NCBI RefSeq assembly: GCF_039812505.1
Contig: NZ_JBDIAQ010000002.1
Coordinates: 1 to 64,000, forward strand
From: Intrasporangium_A sp039812505
GTDB taxonomy: Bacteria; Actinomycetota; Actinomycetes; Actinomycetales; Dermatophilaceae
Reading direction: 5' to 3'
Length of the DNA stretch: 64,000 bases
Each line of letters begins with the position of its first letter. Within the stretch, counting starts at the first letter, position 1. Positions 1 through 8,039 of the stretch are shown here, one piece after another. Position numbers and translations under genes: made by a program. The notes beneath the pieces were generated by a model. It did not search any database, was not told where the DNA came from, and saw nothing but the letters and a program-made list of their open reading frames with translations.

Positions 1-30
1 CGCTCGCCGCACCGGCCCAGGGCCGGCGGG

Positions 31-2697
31 TCAGTGGGCCGCGTCCTGCCAGGACCGGCCGATGCCGATGTTGACGTCGAGCGGCACGTCCATCGCCGTC
101 GCGCCGCCCATCTCGGTGCGCACGACCCGCTCCACCAGCTCCTGTTCACCCGGCGCGACCTCGAGGACGAGCTCGTCGTGGACCTGCAGCAGGATCCGGG
201 ATCGCAGGCCCTCCTGTCGCAGAGTTCGGTCGACGCCCAGCATCGCGACCTTCATGATGTCGGCCGCCGAGCCCTGGATCGGGGCGTTGAGCGCCATCCG
301 CTCGGCCATCTCGCGGCGCTGCCGGTTGTCGGAGGTGAGGTCGGGCAGGTAGCGGCGCCGGCCGAACATCGTCGCGGTCCAGCCGGTCACCCTGGCCTGG
401 GCCACGACCCCGGCGAGGTAGTCGCGCACCCCGCCGAACCGCTCGAAGTAGCCTGCCATCAGCCCGCGTGCCTCCTCGGTGCTGATGCCGAGCTGCTTCG
501 AGAGGCCATAGGCGGACAGGCCGTAGGCGAGCCCATAGGACATCGCCTTGATCTTCGAGCGCATCGCGGCGGTGACCTCCTGCGGTGGCACGCCGAAGAC
601 CTGCGACCCGACGAAGCTGTGCAGGTCCTCGCCCGACCGGAACGCGGCGATGAGCCCCGCGTCACCGGACAGGTGGGCCATCACGCGCATCTCGATCTGC
701 GAGTAGTCGGCGGACATCAGCGACTCGTAGCCGGCCCCGACGACGAACAGGCCGCGGATGCGCCGGCCCGCCTCGGTGCGGATCGGCACGTTCTGCAGGT
801 TCGGGTCGGCCGAGGAGAGCCGCCCGGTCGCGGCCATGGTCTGCAGGTAGGTGGTGTGGATCCGTCCGTCGTCGGCCACGGACTTCTGCAGGCCCTCGAC
901 CGTCACCCGCAGCTTGGCCGCGTCGCGGTGCTCCAGCAGCGCCTTGAGGAAGGGGTGCTCGGTCTTGACCCAGAGCTCGGTGAGCGCGTCGGCGTCGGTC
1001 GTGTGGCCGGTCTTGGTCTTCTTCGTCTTGGGCATCTGCAGCTGGTCGAACAGCACGGTCTGCAGCTGCTTGGGCGAGCCGAGGTTGATCTGCTCCCCGT
1101 CGATCGCGTCCCACGCCTCCTGCTGGGCCTGCTCCACCTTGGCGGCGAACTCCTGCTCGAGCGCCTCGAGGCCCGCCGCGTCGACGGCAATGCCGGTCTC
1201 CTCCATCCGGGCCAGCACGTCGACCAGCGGGATCTCCATGTCGGCCAGCAGAGCGGTGCCGCCGGTGGCCTCGAGCTGCGCGTCGAGGGCGTCTGCCAGG
1301 TCGCGGATGGCGCTGGCCCGGACCATCGTGCTCTCCGCGACGTGCGCGTCGCCGTCGAGGTCGAGCAGCCCCTGGCCGCTCTCGGTCGCCCTGCCGAGCT
1401 CGCGCTTCAGGTTGCGCAGCACGAGGTCGTCGAGGTGGTAGGACCGCTGGTCAGGCTTGACCAGGTAGGCCGCGAGCTGGGTGTCGGAGGTGAGCCCGGC
1501 CAGTCGCCAGCCACGCGCCGCGAGCGCCTCGATCGGGCCCTTCGCGTCGTGCATGGCCTTCGGGTGCTCCGCCGACTCGAGCCAGCCGCCCACGGCGGCC
1601 TCGCCCTGTGGGGTCAGCATCGTGACCTCGACGAAGGCGGCGCTGCCGTCGGGGCTGGCGATCGCGAGCGCGACGACGTCGCCGGTGCCGTGCGCCCAGC
1701 TCCCGACTGCGTCCAGGCCGGCCCGCTGGGCCGGGGTCAGATGTGCGGCCACCCAGCCGGGCACCGCGTCCGGGTGCAGGACCGTGCCCGCGATGTCATA
1801 GCCGGCCTCCGCCTCGGGCTCGGGAGCCTCGATGGTGGAGAAGAGCCGGTCGCGCAGCACCCGGAACTCGAGCCCGTCGAAGAGGGTGTGGACCTGCTCG
1901 CGGTCCCACTGCCCCCGCTCCAGCTCGTCGACGGTGACCCCCACTGGCGCGTCGCTCACGAGCTGGTTGAGCCGCCGGTTGCGCAGCACCTGGTCGAGGT
2001 GCTCGCGCAGCGACTGCCCGGCCTTGCCCTTGACCTGGTCGACGCCGGCCACGATGCCGGCGAGGTCGCCGAACTGGCCGATCCACTTCGCCGCGGTCTT
2101 GGGCCCGACCCCCGGCACGCCCGGCAGGTTGTCGGAGGTCTCGCCGACGAGTGCGGCCAGGTCGCTGTACCGGGCCGGCGGCACCCCGTACCGCTCCTCG
2201 ACGGCGGCCGGCGTCATCCGGGACAGCTCCGAGACCCCCCGGACCGGGTAGAGCACGGTGACCGTGTCGGAGACGAGCTGGAAGGTGTCGCGGTCTCCGG
2301 AGCAGATCAGCACCTCCATGCCCCGGTCGCGTGCCTGGCCGGAGAGCGTCGCGATGATGTCGTCGGCCTCGTAGCCCTCGAGCTCGACGTAGCGGATGCG
2401 CAGGGCGGCCAGGACCTCGTGGAGAAGCGAGATCTGTCCCTGGAACTCGTCGGGGGTGCGGGCCCGCCCGGCCTTGTACTCGGCGTACTGCTCGGAGCGG
2501 AAGGTGGGCCGGGACAGGTCGAACGCGACGGCGACGTGGGTCGGTTGCTCGTCGCGCAGCACGTTGATCAGCATCGAGGTGAACCCGTAGACGGCGTTGG
2601 TGTGCTGGCCGGTCGATGTCGAGAAGTTCTCCACCGGCAGTGCGAAGAAGGCGCGGTAGGCCAGCGAGTGCCCGTCGAGCAGGAGGAGTCGGCTCAC
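31..2697 (-). CDS. polA: DNA polymerase I
   Basis: Repair and Okazaki-fragment polymerase, 888 aa, the usual actinobacterial size. The N-terminal 5'-nuclease domain (about 1-290) opens with LLLDGHSLAYRAFFALP and has the acidic motif EGYEADDIIATL. A 3'-exonuclease-like domain (about 310-490) follows and probably lacks proofreading, as in most actinobacterial PolA. The polymerase domain carries DPNLQNVPIRTE, motif A SADYSQIEMRV, the finger motif KAMSYGLAYGLS and motif C QVHDELVLEV. The start is GTG; TAGGCT lies 6 nt upstream on the minus strand, so the mRNA is probably leaderless. It is divergent from the thioesterase gene across only 49 bp. Confidence 0.98.
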   Translation of the reverse strand: MSRLLLLDGHSLAYRAFFALPVENFSTSTGQHTNAVYGFTSMLINVLRDEQPTHVAVAFDLSRPTFRSEQYAEYKAGRARTPDEFQGQISLLHEVLAALRIRYVELEGYEADDIIATLSGQARDRGMEVLICSGDRDTFQLVSDTVTVLYPVRGVSELSRMTPAAVEERYGVPPARYSDLAALVGETSDNLPGVPGVGPKTAAKWIGQFGDLAGIVAGVDQVKGKAGQSLREHLDQVLRNRRLNQLVSDAPVGVTVDELERGQWDREQVHTLFDGLEFRVLRDRLFSTIEAPEPEAEAGYDIAGTVLHPDAVPGWVAAHLTPAQRAGLDAVGSWAHGTGDVVALAIASPDGSAAFVEVTMLTPQGEAAVGGWLESAEHPKAMHDAKGPIEALAARGWRLAGLTSDTQLAAYLVKPDQRSYHLDDLVLRNLKRELGRATESGQGLLDLDGDAHVAESTMVRASAIRDLADALDAQLEATGGTALLADMEIPLVDVLARMEETGIAVDAAGLEALEQEFAAKVEQAQQEAWDAIDGEQINLGSPKQLQTVLFDQLQMPKTKKTKTGHTTDADALTELWVKTEHPFLKALLEHRDAAKLRVTVEGLQKSVADDGRIHTTYLQTMAATGRLSSADPNLQNVPIRTEAGRRIRGLFVVGAGYESLMSADYSQIEMRVMAHLSGDAGLIAAFRSGEDLHSFVGSQVFGVPPQEVTAAMRSKIKAMSYGLAYGLSAYGLSKQLGISTEEARGLMAGYFERFGGVRDYLAGVVAQARVTGWTATMFGRRRYLPDLTSDNRQRREMAERMALNAPIQGSAADIMKVAMLGVDRTLRQEGLRSRILLQVHDELVLEVAPGEQELVERVVRTEMGGATAMDVPLDVNIGIGRSWQDAAH

Positions 2698-2746
2698 ACG
2701 GGAAGCCTAGCCACCGCCACCGACGGCCCGGCCTACGATCGGCACC

Positions 2747-3172
2747 ATGACCGACGTCTCCGAGATCCTCGCGTCGCTGCAGGGCCAGACCAAGGGCACC
2801 CTCATCGAGCGGATGGGGATCGAGATCACCGAGGCCACCCGGGAACGGGTCGTGGGAACCATGCCGGTCGCCGGGAACACCCAGCCGTACGGCCTGCTCC
2901 ACGGTGGCGCGAGCGTCGTGCTGGCCGAGACGCTCGGCTCCGTCGGGGCCGGACTCTGCGCCGGTCCCGGTCGCGTCGCCGTCGGGCTGAACATCAACGC
3001 GACCCACCACCGGGCCGCCCGTCAGGGCACCGTGACGGGCGTGGCCACCCTGCTCAGCGGCGGCCGGACGGTGGCCACCTACGACGTCGCGATCACCGAC
3101 GCGGCCGGCGAGCGGGTCTGCACCTCCCGGATCACCTGCCTGCTGCGCGACGCCCCGCCGGCGCGGGAGTGA
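2747..3172 (+). CDS. PaaI-family hotdog-fold thioesterase
   Basis: 141-aa hotdog protein of the PaaI/YdiI acyl-CoA thioesterase family, predicted to hydrolyse aryl- or acyl-CoA esters in the cytoplasm. The helix motif LLHGGASVVLAETLGS holds the conserved HGG and the Glu expected of this family. The substrate cannot be told from sequence. TACGAT at 2734-2739 lies exactly 7 nt before ATG, so the transcript is probably leaderless. Its stop lies 6 bp from the convergent GNAT gene. A thioesterase beside polA is common in actinobacteria. Confidence 0.88.
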   Translation: MTDVSEILASLQGQTKGTLIERMGIEITEATRERVVGTMPVAGNTQPYGLLHGGASVVLAETLGSVGAGLCAGPGRVAVGLNINATHHRAARQGTVTGVATLLSGGRTVATYDVAITDAAGERVCTSRITCLLRDAPPARE

Positions 3173-3178
3173 TCCCGT

Positions 3179-3766
3179 TCAGCCGATCGTGCGCGGCGGG
3201 GGCACGCGGCGTCCGCGGGCGCGCAGGTCGCGGCGGCGCTGGAGCACCTGGGCGATCGGGCGCCGGGAGGACGCACCCACTCCGGCGAGCCGACGCTCGA
3301 GTGCCGACACGGAGGTGACCCGACGGACGGTCTCGGGCGCGAAGCCGATCCGGGCGAAGAACCGGTTGCTCTCGCGGTCGTGTGCCGGCACGAGGCTCGC
3401 GACATGCCCCGCCCCGACCCTGTCGGCGTACCGCAGCGTCGTCGCGAGCAGCGCCGTGGCGACACCCTGCCGACGGTGCTCGGGCAGCACATGGAGCATG
3501 CTGATCGACACGCACGGCGCATCCACCAGCGGGCTGCGCGTGGAGTCGACGACCAGGACGTAACCGGCCGGGCGGCCCTCGACGGAGGCGATGAACGCGC
3601 AGATGTCGGGCCGGTCGAGCGCGGTGCTCAGGGTCCCGTCGTCCGCGAGCCGGCGGGCCGCCTCGGGGGTCGTGCCGGACTCGATGCGGTGCGCCACCCA
3701 CAGCTCGATGAAAGGGCCACGCAGGGCTCCCTCGACGCGCTGCACCTCGACCCCTGGTCTACCCAT
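3179..3766 (-). CDS. GNAT-family N-acetyltransferase
   Basis: GCN5-related acetyltransferase of 195 aa. The core reads ISMLHVLPEHRRQGVATALL, where RRQGVATAL is the acetyl-CoA pyrophosphate loop (Q/RxxGxG/A), followed by ESNRFFARIGFAPE, the typical last-strand N-x-F-x-G-F. The acceptor is unknown. I place the start at ATG 3766, which has AGGAGG just upstream with a short 4-nt spacer. A longer in-frame reading from 3796 is possible but lacks a ribosome site. It is convergent with the thioesterase gene and divergent from livK. Confidence 0.85.
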   Translation of the reverse strand: MGRPGVEVQRVEGALRGPFIELWVAHRIESGTTPEAARRLADDGTLSTALDRPDICAFIASVEGRPAGYVLVVDSTRSPLVDAPCVSISMLHVLPEHRRQGVATALLATTLRYADRVGAGHVASLVPAHDRESNRFFARIGFAPETVRRVTSVSALERRLAGVGASSRRPIAQVLQRRRDLRARGRRVPPPRTIG

Positions 3767-3890
3767 GCATCCTCCTGTCAGACCCCGAGCCAACATCCTG
3801 ACCCTACGCTCGGTAGCCCGACTCCGGAAGGTGTTCCCGGACCCGGGTCACAGGTTGGTCTCATGTCCCCCGGACGCGCCGCCACCCCAC

Positions 3891-3896
3891 TAGGGT
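3891..3896 (+). promoter_or_regulatory. Probable -10 element of livK
   Basis: TAGGGT lies 55 nt upstream of the livK ATG and matches the TAnnnT -10 consensus of actinobacterial housekeeping promoters. I see no convincing -35. The transcript would carry a leader of about 50 nt ending in the GGGAGG ribosome site. Confidence 0.4.
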
Positions 3897-3951
3897 GGCC
3901 GCACACCATCGGGCGTGGATGGCTGCGCCCGGACTCTTGCGGGAGGGAAGA

Positions 3952-5235
3952 ATGCGTTTGACAGGGCTCAGGGCTGCCACCGCGGTGGCGGCCGTGACAC
4001 TACTTGCCGCGGCGTGTGGGGGCGGCGGCAATACCGGCGGTACGGGCGGCAGCCCGACCGGTGGGAGCACGGCCGGCGGGGGGTCGGCCGAGGCGATGAA
4101 GTTCGGCTACGTGCTTCCCGAGACCGGTTCGCTGGCCTACCTCGGCCCGCCGCAGATCGAGGCGATGAAGTACGCGATCTCGCTGATCAACAAGGACGGC
4201 GGCGTGCTGGGCAAGCAGCTGCCCGCCCCGGTCGGCGGTGACGAGGCCGACGACCAGGCCCTCGCCAACCAGGCCGCGGACCGGGTGCTCGCCGCGGGCG
4301 TCAACGCCATCATCGGCGCCGCCGCCTCCGGCATGTCCCTGGCGATCATCGACAAGGTCACCGGGGCGGGCGTCGCCCAGTGCTCCGGGTCCAACACGGC
4401 CCCGACGTTCACCGGCTACAAGGACAACGGGCTGTACTTCCGCACCGCGCCCTCGGACGCGCTGCAGGGCCCGGTGCTGGCCGACCAGGTCATCTCCGAC
4501 GGCCACAGCCAGGTGGCGATCACCGCTCGGGCCGACGACTACGGCAAGGGTCTGGCCGACGCGACGGCCAAGGCGTTGCAGAACGGCGGCGCGACGGTCG
4601 TGCTCAACGAGACCTACGACCCCAAGGCGACCGACTTCAACGCGACGGTCCAGAACATCGTCGCCAAGAAGCCCGACGCCGTCGTGATCGTCGCCTTCGA
4701 GGAGGGCAAGCAGATCATCCAGGGCCTGATCGAGGCGGGGCTGACGCCGCAGAAGGTCGGCATGTACGGCGCCGACGGCCTGCGCAACGCCGACCTCGGC
4801 AAGCTCGTCAGCCCGAAGGACCCGAGCAAGCTCGCGGGCTTCAAGGGCACGGCGCCCGCCTCGGCCGACAACCCGGACTTCCTGAAGAACCTCAAGACGT
4901 TCGCGCCCTCGCTCAAGGAGGTCCAGTTCGCCCCGCAGGTCTACGACTGCGTCAACATCCTGGCGCTCGCCGCCGAGCAGGCGAAGTCGACCAAGGCCGA
5001 CGACTTCAAGAAGTACGTCAACGGCATCACCAAGGACGGCGACAAGTGCACCAGCTTCGCCGACTGCAAGAAGCTCATCGACGAGGGCAAGGACGTCGAC
5101 TACGACGGCGCGAGCGGCCCGCTCGACTTCACCGACGCCGGTGAGCCCGGTAGCGCCTCGATCGAGGTCTACGAGTTCGACAAGACCGGCGCCCTGAAGA
5201 CCCTCAGGACCGTCCAGTCCAAGCCGGCCTCGTGA
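3952..5235 (+). CDS. livK: Branched-chain amino-acid-type ABC transporter substrate-binding lipoprotein
   Basis: Periplasmic-binding-protein type I (Peripla_BP_6) receptor of 427 aa. The start at ATG 3952 has GGGAGGG upstream and gives a classical lipoprotein signal, MRLTGLRAATAVAAV, with the lipobox LAAAC near residue 22 and then a Gly/Thr-rich tether. The mature part begins KFGYVLPETGSLAYLGPPQ and keeps the VNAIIGAAASGMS and VIVAFEEG strands of the two-lobed fold. It delivers a small amphipathic substrate, probably Leu/Ile/Val or a relative, to the LivHMGF complex encoded convergently downstream. Its own strand and promoter let the receptor be expressed independently of the permease. Confidence 0.9.
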   Translation: MRLTGLRAATAVAAVTLLAAACGGGGNTGGTGGSPTGGSTAGGGSAEAMKFGYVLPETGSLAYLGPPQIEAMKYAISLINKDGGVLGKQLPAPVGGDEADDQALANQAADRVLAAGVNAIIGAAASGMSLAIIDKVTGAGVAQCSGSNTAPTFTGYKDNGLYFRTAPSDALQGPVLADQVISDGHSQVAITARADDYGKGLADATAKALQNGGATVVLNETYDPKATDFNATVQNIVAKKPDAVVIVAFEEGKQIIQGLIEAGLTPQKVGMYGADGLRNADLGKLVSPKDPSKLAGFKGTAPASADNPDFLKNLKTFAPSLKEVQFAPQVYDCVNILALAAEQAKSTKADDFKKYVNGITKDGDKCTSFADCKKLIDEGKDVDYDGASGPLDFTDAGEPGSASIEVYEFDKTGALKTLRTVQSKPAS

Positions 5236-5280
5236 CCGGGGGCAGCCGACCCGCTCGCTGAGCCGAGCGGCATACCCGAG

Positions 5281-5314
5281 AAGGGCCCTGACCACCGCGG
5301 TGGTCAGGGCCCTT
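5281..5314. terminator. Bidirectional terminator hairpin between livK and livF
   Basis: A perfect 34-bp palindrome; the first arm is AAGGGCCCTGACCACCG and the second its exact complement. It sits between the convergent ends of livK (5235) and livF (5333). There is no long U tract on either strand, as is usual for high-GC actinobacterial terminators. Confidence 0.8.
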
Positions 5315-5332
5315 CCGCCTGGGCGGCACGGT

Positions 5333-6112
5333 CTACGTGGCGATCCGGGCCAGGGTGCCGAGGTACAGCTCGACGACCTTGGGATCTGCCATGAGCTGGC
5401 GGCCGGTGCCGGTGTAGGCGTCCTTGCCCTGGTCGAGGACGTAGGCGCGGTCGCTGATCTCGAGGCAGCTGTTGGCGTTCTGCTCGACCATGAGGATCGA
5501 GACCCCCGAGTCGTTGATCGTCTTGACGGCCTCGAAGACGCTGTCCTGCATGATCGGCGACAGGCCGGCCGACGGCTCGTCGAGGAAGAGGACGTCGGGG
5601 CTGGTCATGAGCGCGCGGCCCATGGCGACCACCTGCCGCTCACCGCCCGAGAGCGAGCCGCAGCGCTGGTGGCTGCGCTGGCCCAGGAGCGGGAAGAGCT
5701 CGACGACTACCTTGAACCGCACCCCGAACTCCTTGGGGCGCAGGTAGATCCCCATCTGCAGCGTCTCCTCGATGGTCAGCGAGGGGAACACGTTGTCGTT
5801 CTGCGGAACGTACCCGAGACCCTTGGCCACCAGATGGTGCGCGCGCGCCCCGGTGATCTCCTCGTCGCGCAGCAGGACCTGTCCCCCCCGGATCGGGACC
5901 AGCCCGAACATGGCCTTGATCAGGGTGGACTTGCCGGCCCCGTTGGGGCCGATGATCCCCACCAGCTCACCCTGCTCGACGTGGACGGTGCACCCGTTCA
6001 GGACGTTCACCTCGGGGATGTAGCCCGCGACGAGCTCCTTCGACCGGAGCAGGGGCGGACCCGTCCCCGTCGACCCTCCGACATCCGACCCGCTGCCTGC
6101 CGCGTTGCTCAT
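5333..6112 (-). CDS. livF: Branched-chain amino-acid ABC transporter ATP-binding protein LivF
   Basis: 259-aa ABC ATPase. Walker A is GPNGAGKST, the signature is SLSGGERQVVAMGRAL and Walker B VLFLDEPSAGLSP, with the LivF-specific context ending in SVSILMVEQNA. It energises uptake together with LivG at the inner face of LivHM. I take ATG 6112 (protein starting MSNAAGSG) because it overlaps the livG stop in ATGA; the longer frame upstream runs through livG. It is last in the minus-strand operon livH-livM-livG-livF. Confidence 0.95.
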   Translation of the reverse strand: MSNAAGSGSDVGGSTGTGPPLLRSKELVAGYIPEVNVLNGCTVHVEQGELVGIIGPNGAGKSTLIKAMFGLVPIRGGQVLLRDEEITGARAHHLVAKGLGYVPQNDNVFPSLTIEETLQMGIYLRPKEFGVRFKVVVELFPLLGQRSHQRCGSLSGGERQVVAMGRALMTSPDVLFLDEPSAGLSPIMQDSVFEAVKTINDSGVSILMVEQNANSCLEISDRAYVLDQGKDAYTGTGRQLMADPKVVELYLGTLARIAT

Positions 6113-7041
6113 GATGCGTCCTCCGAGGTCGTGGGGAGGGCCCGGCGCTTGCCGAGGTAGGCCTCGATGACCTTCTCGTTCGTGCGGATGTCGTCGGGCC
6201 GGCCCTCGGCGATGACCGCACCCTCGGCGAAGACCACGATCCAGTCGCTGATGCTCATGATGACGTCCATGTCGTGCTCGACGAGGACGATCGACATGCC
6301 GTCGTCTCGCAGCTGCTGGATGTGGCCCAGCAGAGACTGCACGAGAGCCGGGTTCACGCCGGCCATCGGCTCGTCCAGCATGATCATCGTCGGCCCGACC
6401 ATCATCGCCCGGGCCATCTCGAGCAGCTTGCGCTGGCCACCTGACATGGTGCCGGCGAACTCGTCGCGCATGTGCCCGAGTCGGAACCTCTCGATGAGGG
6501 CGTCGGCCCGCTGCTCGACGTCCTTCTCCTGGCTCGTCCACACCCAGCGCAGTGGAGCGGTGAGCATCCGTTCGCCCCGCTGTCCGGTCGCCCCGAGCAT
6601 GACGTTCTCGAGGGTCGTCAGCCGCATCAGGGCCTTGGTGAGCTGGAACGTGCGCACCATGCCGAGCCGGGCGATCCGGTAGGCCGGCGAGCCGCTGATG
6701 TCCGTGCCGTTGAACGACCAGCTGCCCGTGTCCGGCTTGTCGAACCCGCTGACCAGGTTGAAGAAGGTGGACTTGCCGGCTCCGTTCGGGCCGATGAGGG
6801 CCGTTATCGTGCTGCGCTGGACCTCCAGGTGGTCGACCCGGACGGCCTTGACACCGCCGAAGGACCTGCTCACGTTGTCGGCCACGAGGATCGCGTCGGG
6901 CTTGGCGACGCCGGGCTCGGCGGCGACTCCCGCCAGGGCGGCTGCGGCCCGCCTGGCCCCCTCGCTCTTGACGGCTGCGCCGGTCGCGACGATCTCCTCG
7001 CGAGCCTCGACGACGGTGGGGTTGCTCATCTCATCGGACAT
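6109..7041 (-). CDS. livG: Branched-chain amino-acid ABC transporter ATP-binding protein LivG
   Basis: 310-aa ABC ATPase. Walker A is GPNGAGKST, the signature TMSGGQRKLLEMARAMM, Walker B TMIMLDEPMAGV and the H-loop VLVEHDMDV. The C-terminal stretch VIEAYLGK is typical of LivG. An extra N-terminal segment of about 50 residues, rich in Ala/Glu, precedes the first strand and has no obvious function. The start overlaps the livM end by 11 bp, so the genes are translationally coupled. Confidence 0.95.
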   Translation of the reverse strand: MSDEMSNPTVVEAREEIVATGAAVKSEGARRAAAALAGVAAEPGVAKPDAILVADNVSRSFGGVKAVRVDHLEVQRSTITALIGPNGAGKSTFFNLVSGFDKPDTGSWSFNGTDISGSPAYRIARLGMVRTFQLTKALMRLTTLENVMLGATGQRGERMLTAPLRWVWTSQEKDVEQRADALIERFRLGHMRDEFAGTMSGGQRKLLEMARAMMVGPTMIMLDEPMAGVNPALVQSLLGHIQQLRDDGMSIVLVEHDMDVIMSISDWIVVFAEGAVIAEGRPDDIRTNEKVIEAYLGKRRALPTTSEDAS

Positions 7042-8020
7042 CGAGACGCAGCTCCTTGGGGTCGCCGAGGATCCCGGCAGGTCGGTAGATCATGAGCAGC
7101 AGCAGGCACAGCCCGACGAAGACGAACCGCATCGCGCCGACGTCCGGGCCGCTGAGGACATCGCCCGAGATGACCCCCGATGCGGTCGCGTTGCGCAGCA
7201 GCGAGTCGAGGAAGGTGGCCAGGAACCAGAAGATGATCGAGCCGAGCACCGGCCCGAGAATGCGGCTGGCCCCGCCGAGGATCATGATCGCCCAGAGGTA
7301 GAACGTCACCGCGGGGTTGAAGTTGTCGGGGTTGACCGACTGGGTGGCGATCGCGATCAGTGCTCCGGCGATGCCGCCGATGACCCCGCCCAGCACCAGC
7401 GACTGCATCTTGTAGGCGTACACGTTCTTGCCCAGGCTGCGCGCGGCCAGCTCGTCCTCGCGGATGGCCCGCAGCACCCGGCCCCACGGACTGCGGATCA
7501 GCAGCAGGACCAGCACCGACGTCAGGGCGACCAGGCCCCAGCCGACCGTCATGACCCACAGGTTGCGGGCCGAGAAGAAGAACGGTCCGAGCACGAGGTC
7601 GGTGCTGTACGGGTTGAGGGCGAAGAACTCGTCGGCGAACTGTCGCAGGCCGTAGACGCCGCCGGTGATCGGCGCGGCCCAGTCGGACCGGTAGAAGTAG
7701 CGCAGCACCTCCGCACCGGCGATCGTCGCGATCGCGAGGTAGTCCCCGCGCAGCCGGAGCGTGGGGATGCCGAGGATCAGGGCGAGCAGGACCGAGCAGG
7801 CGATCCCGACGAGCAGCCCGACCCAGAGGCTGAGGCCCCAGGTCGAGACGCTGACGGCGACGCCGTACGCGCCGACGAGCATGAACCCGACGTGGCCGAA
7901 GTTGAGCAGTCCGGTGAAGCCGAAGTGCAGGTTGAGGCCGACGGCGGCCAGGGCGTAGATCGCGGCCTCCGGGCCGAGCGCGCCGCGCAGGGCGTTGGAC
8001 AGGACATCGGTGAAGTTCAT
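7031..8020 (-). CDS. livM: Branched-chain amino-acid ABC transporter permease LivM
   Basis: 329-aa integral membrane permease with about eight to ten predicted helices. LHFGFTGLLNFGHVGFMLVGAY is the conserved LivM/LivH N-terminal helix pair, and the cytoplasmic coupling loop ...RVLRAIREDELAARSLGKN is the EAA-like motif that contacts LivG/F. It pairs with LivH to form the channel. The gene begins 19 bp after livH. Confidence 0.94.
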   Translation of the reverse strand: MNFTDVLSNALRGALGPEAAIYALAAVGLNLHFGFTGLLNFGHVGFMLVGAYGVAVSVSTWGLSLWVGLLVGIACSVLLALILGIPTLRLRGDYLAIATIAGAEVLRYFYRSDWAAPITGGVYGLRQFADEFFALNPYSTDLVLGPFFFSARNLWVMTVGWGLVALTSVLVLLLIRSPWGRVLRAIREDELAARSLGKNVYAYKMQSLVLGGVIGGIAGALIAIATQSVNPDNFNPAVTFYLWAIMILGGASRILGPVLGSIIFWFLATFLDSLLRNATASGVISGDVLSGPDVGAMRFVFVGLCLLLLMIYRPAGILGDPKELRLDVR

Positions 8021-8039
8021 GGTCGCTACTCCCTGCGCC

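Noticed and set aside
34..3318. 1094-codon open frame opposite polA
   Set aside because: Shadow of a high-GC gene: low-complexity Arg/Gly/His/Leu composition, no motif, whereas polA on the other strand has every expected motif.
3895..3951. 19-codon N-terminal extension of LivK
   Set aside because: It would place 19 non-hydrophobic residues before a classical lipoprotein signal; ATG 3952 has the ribosome site.
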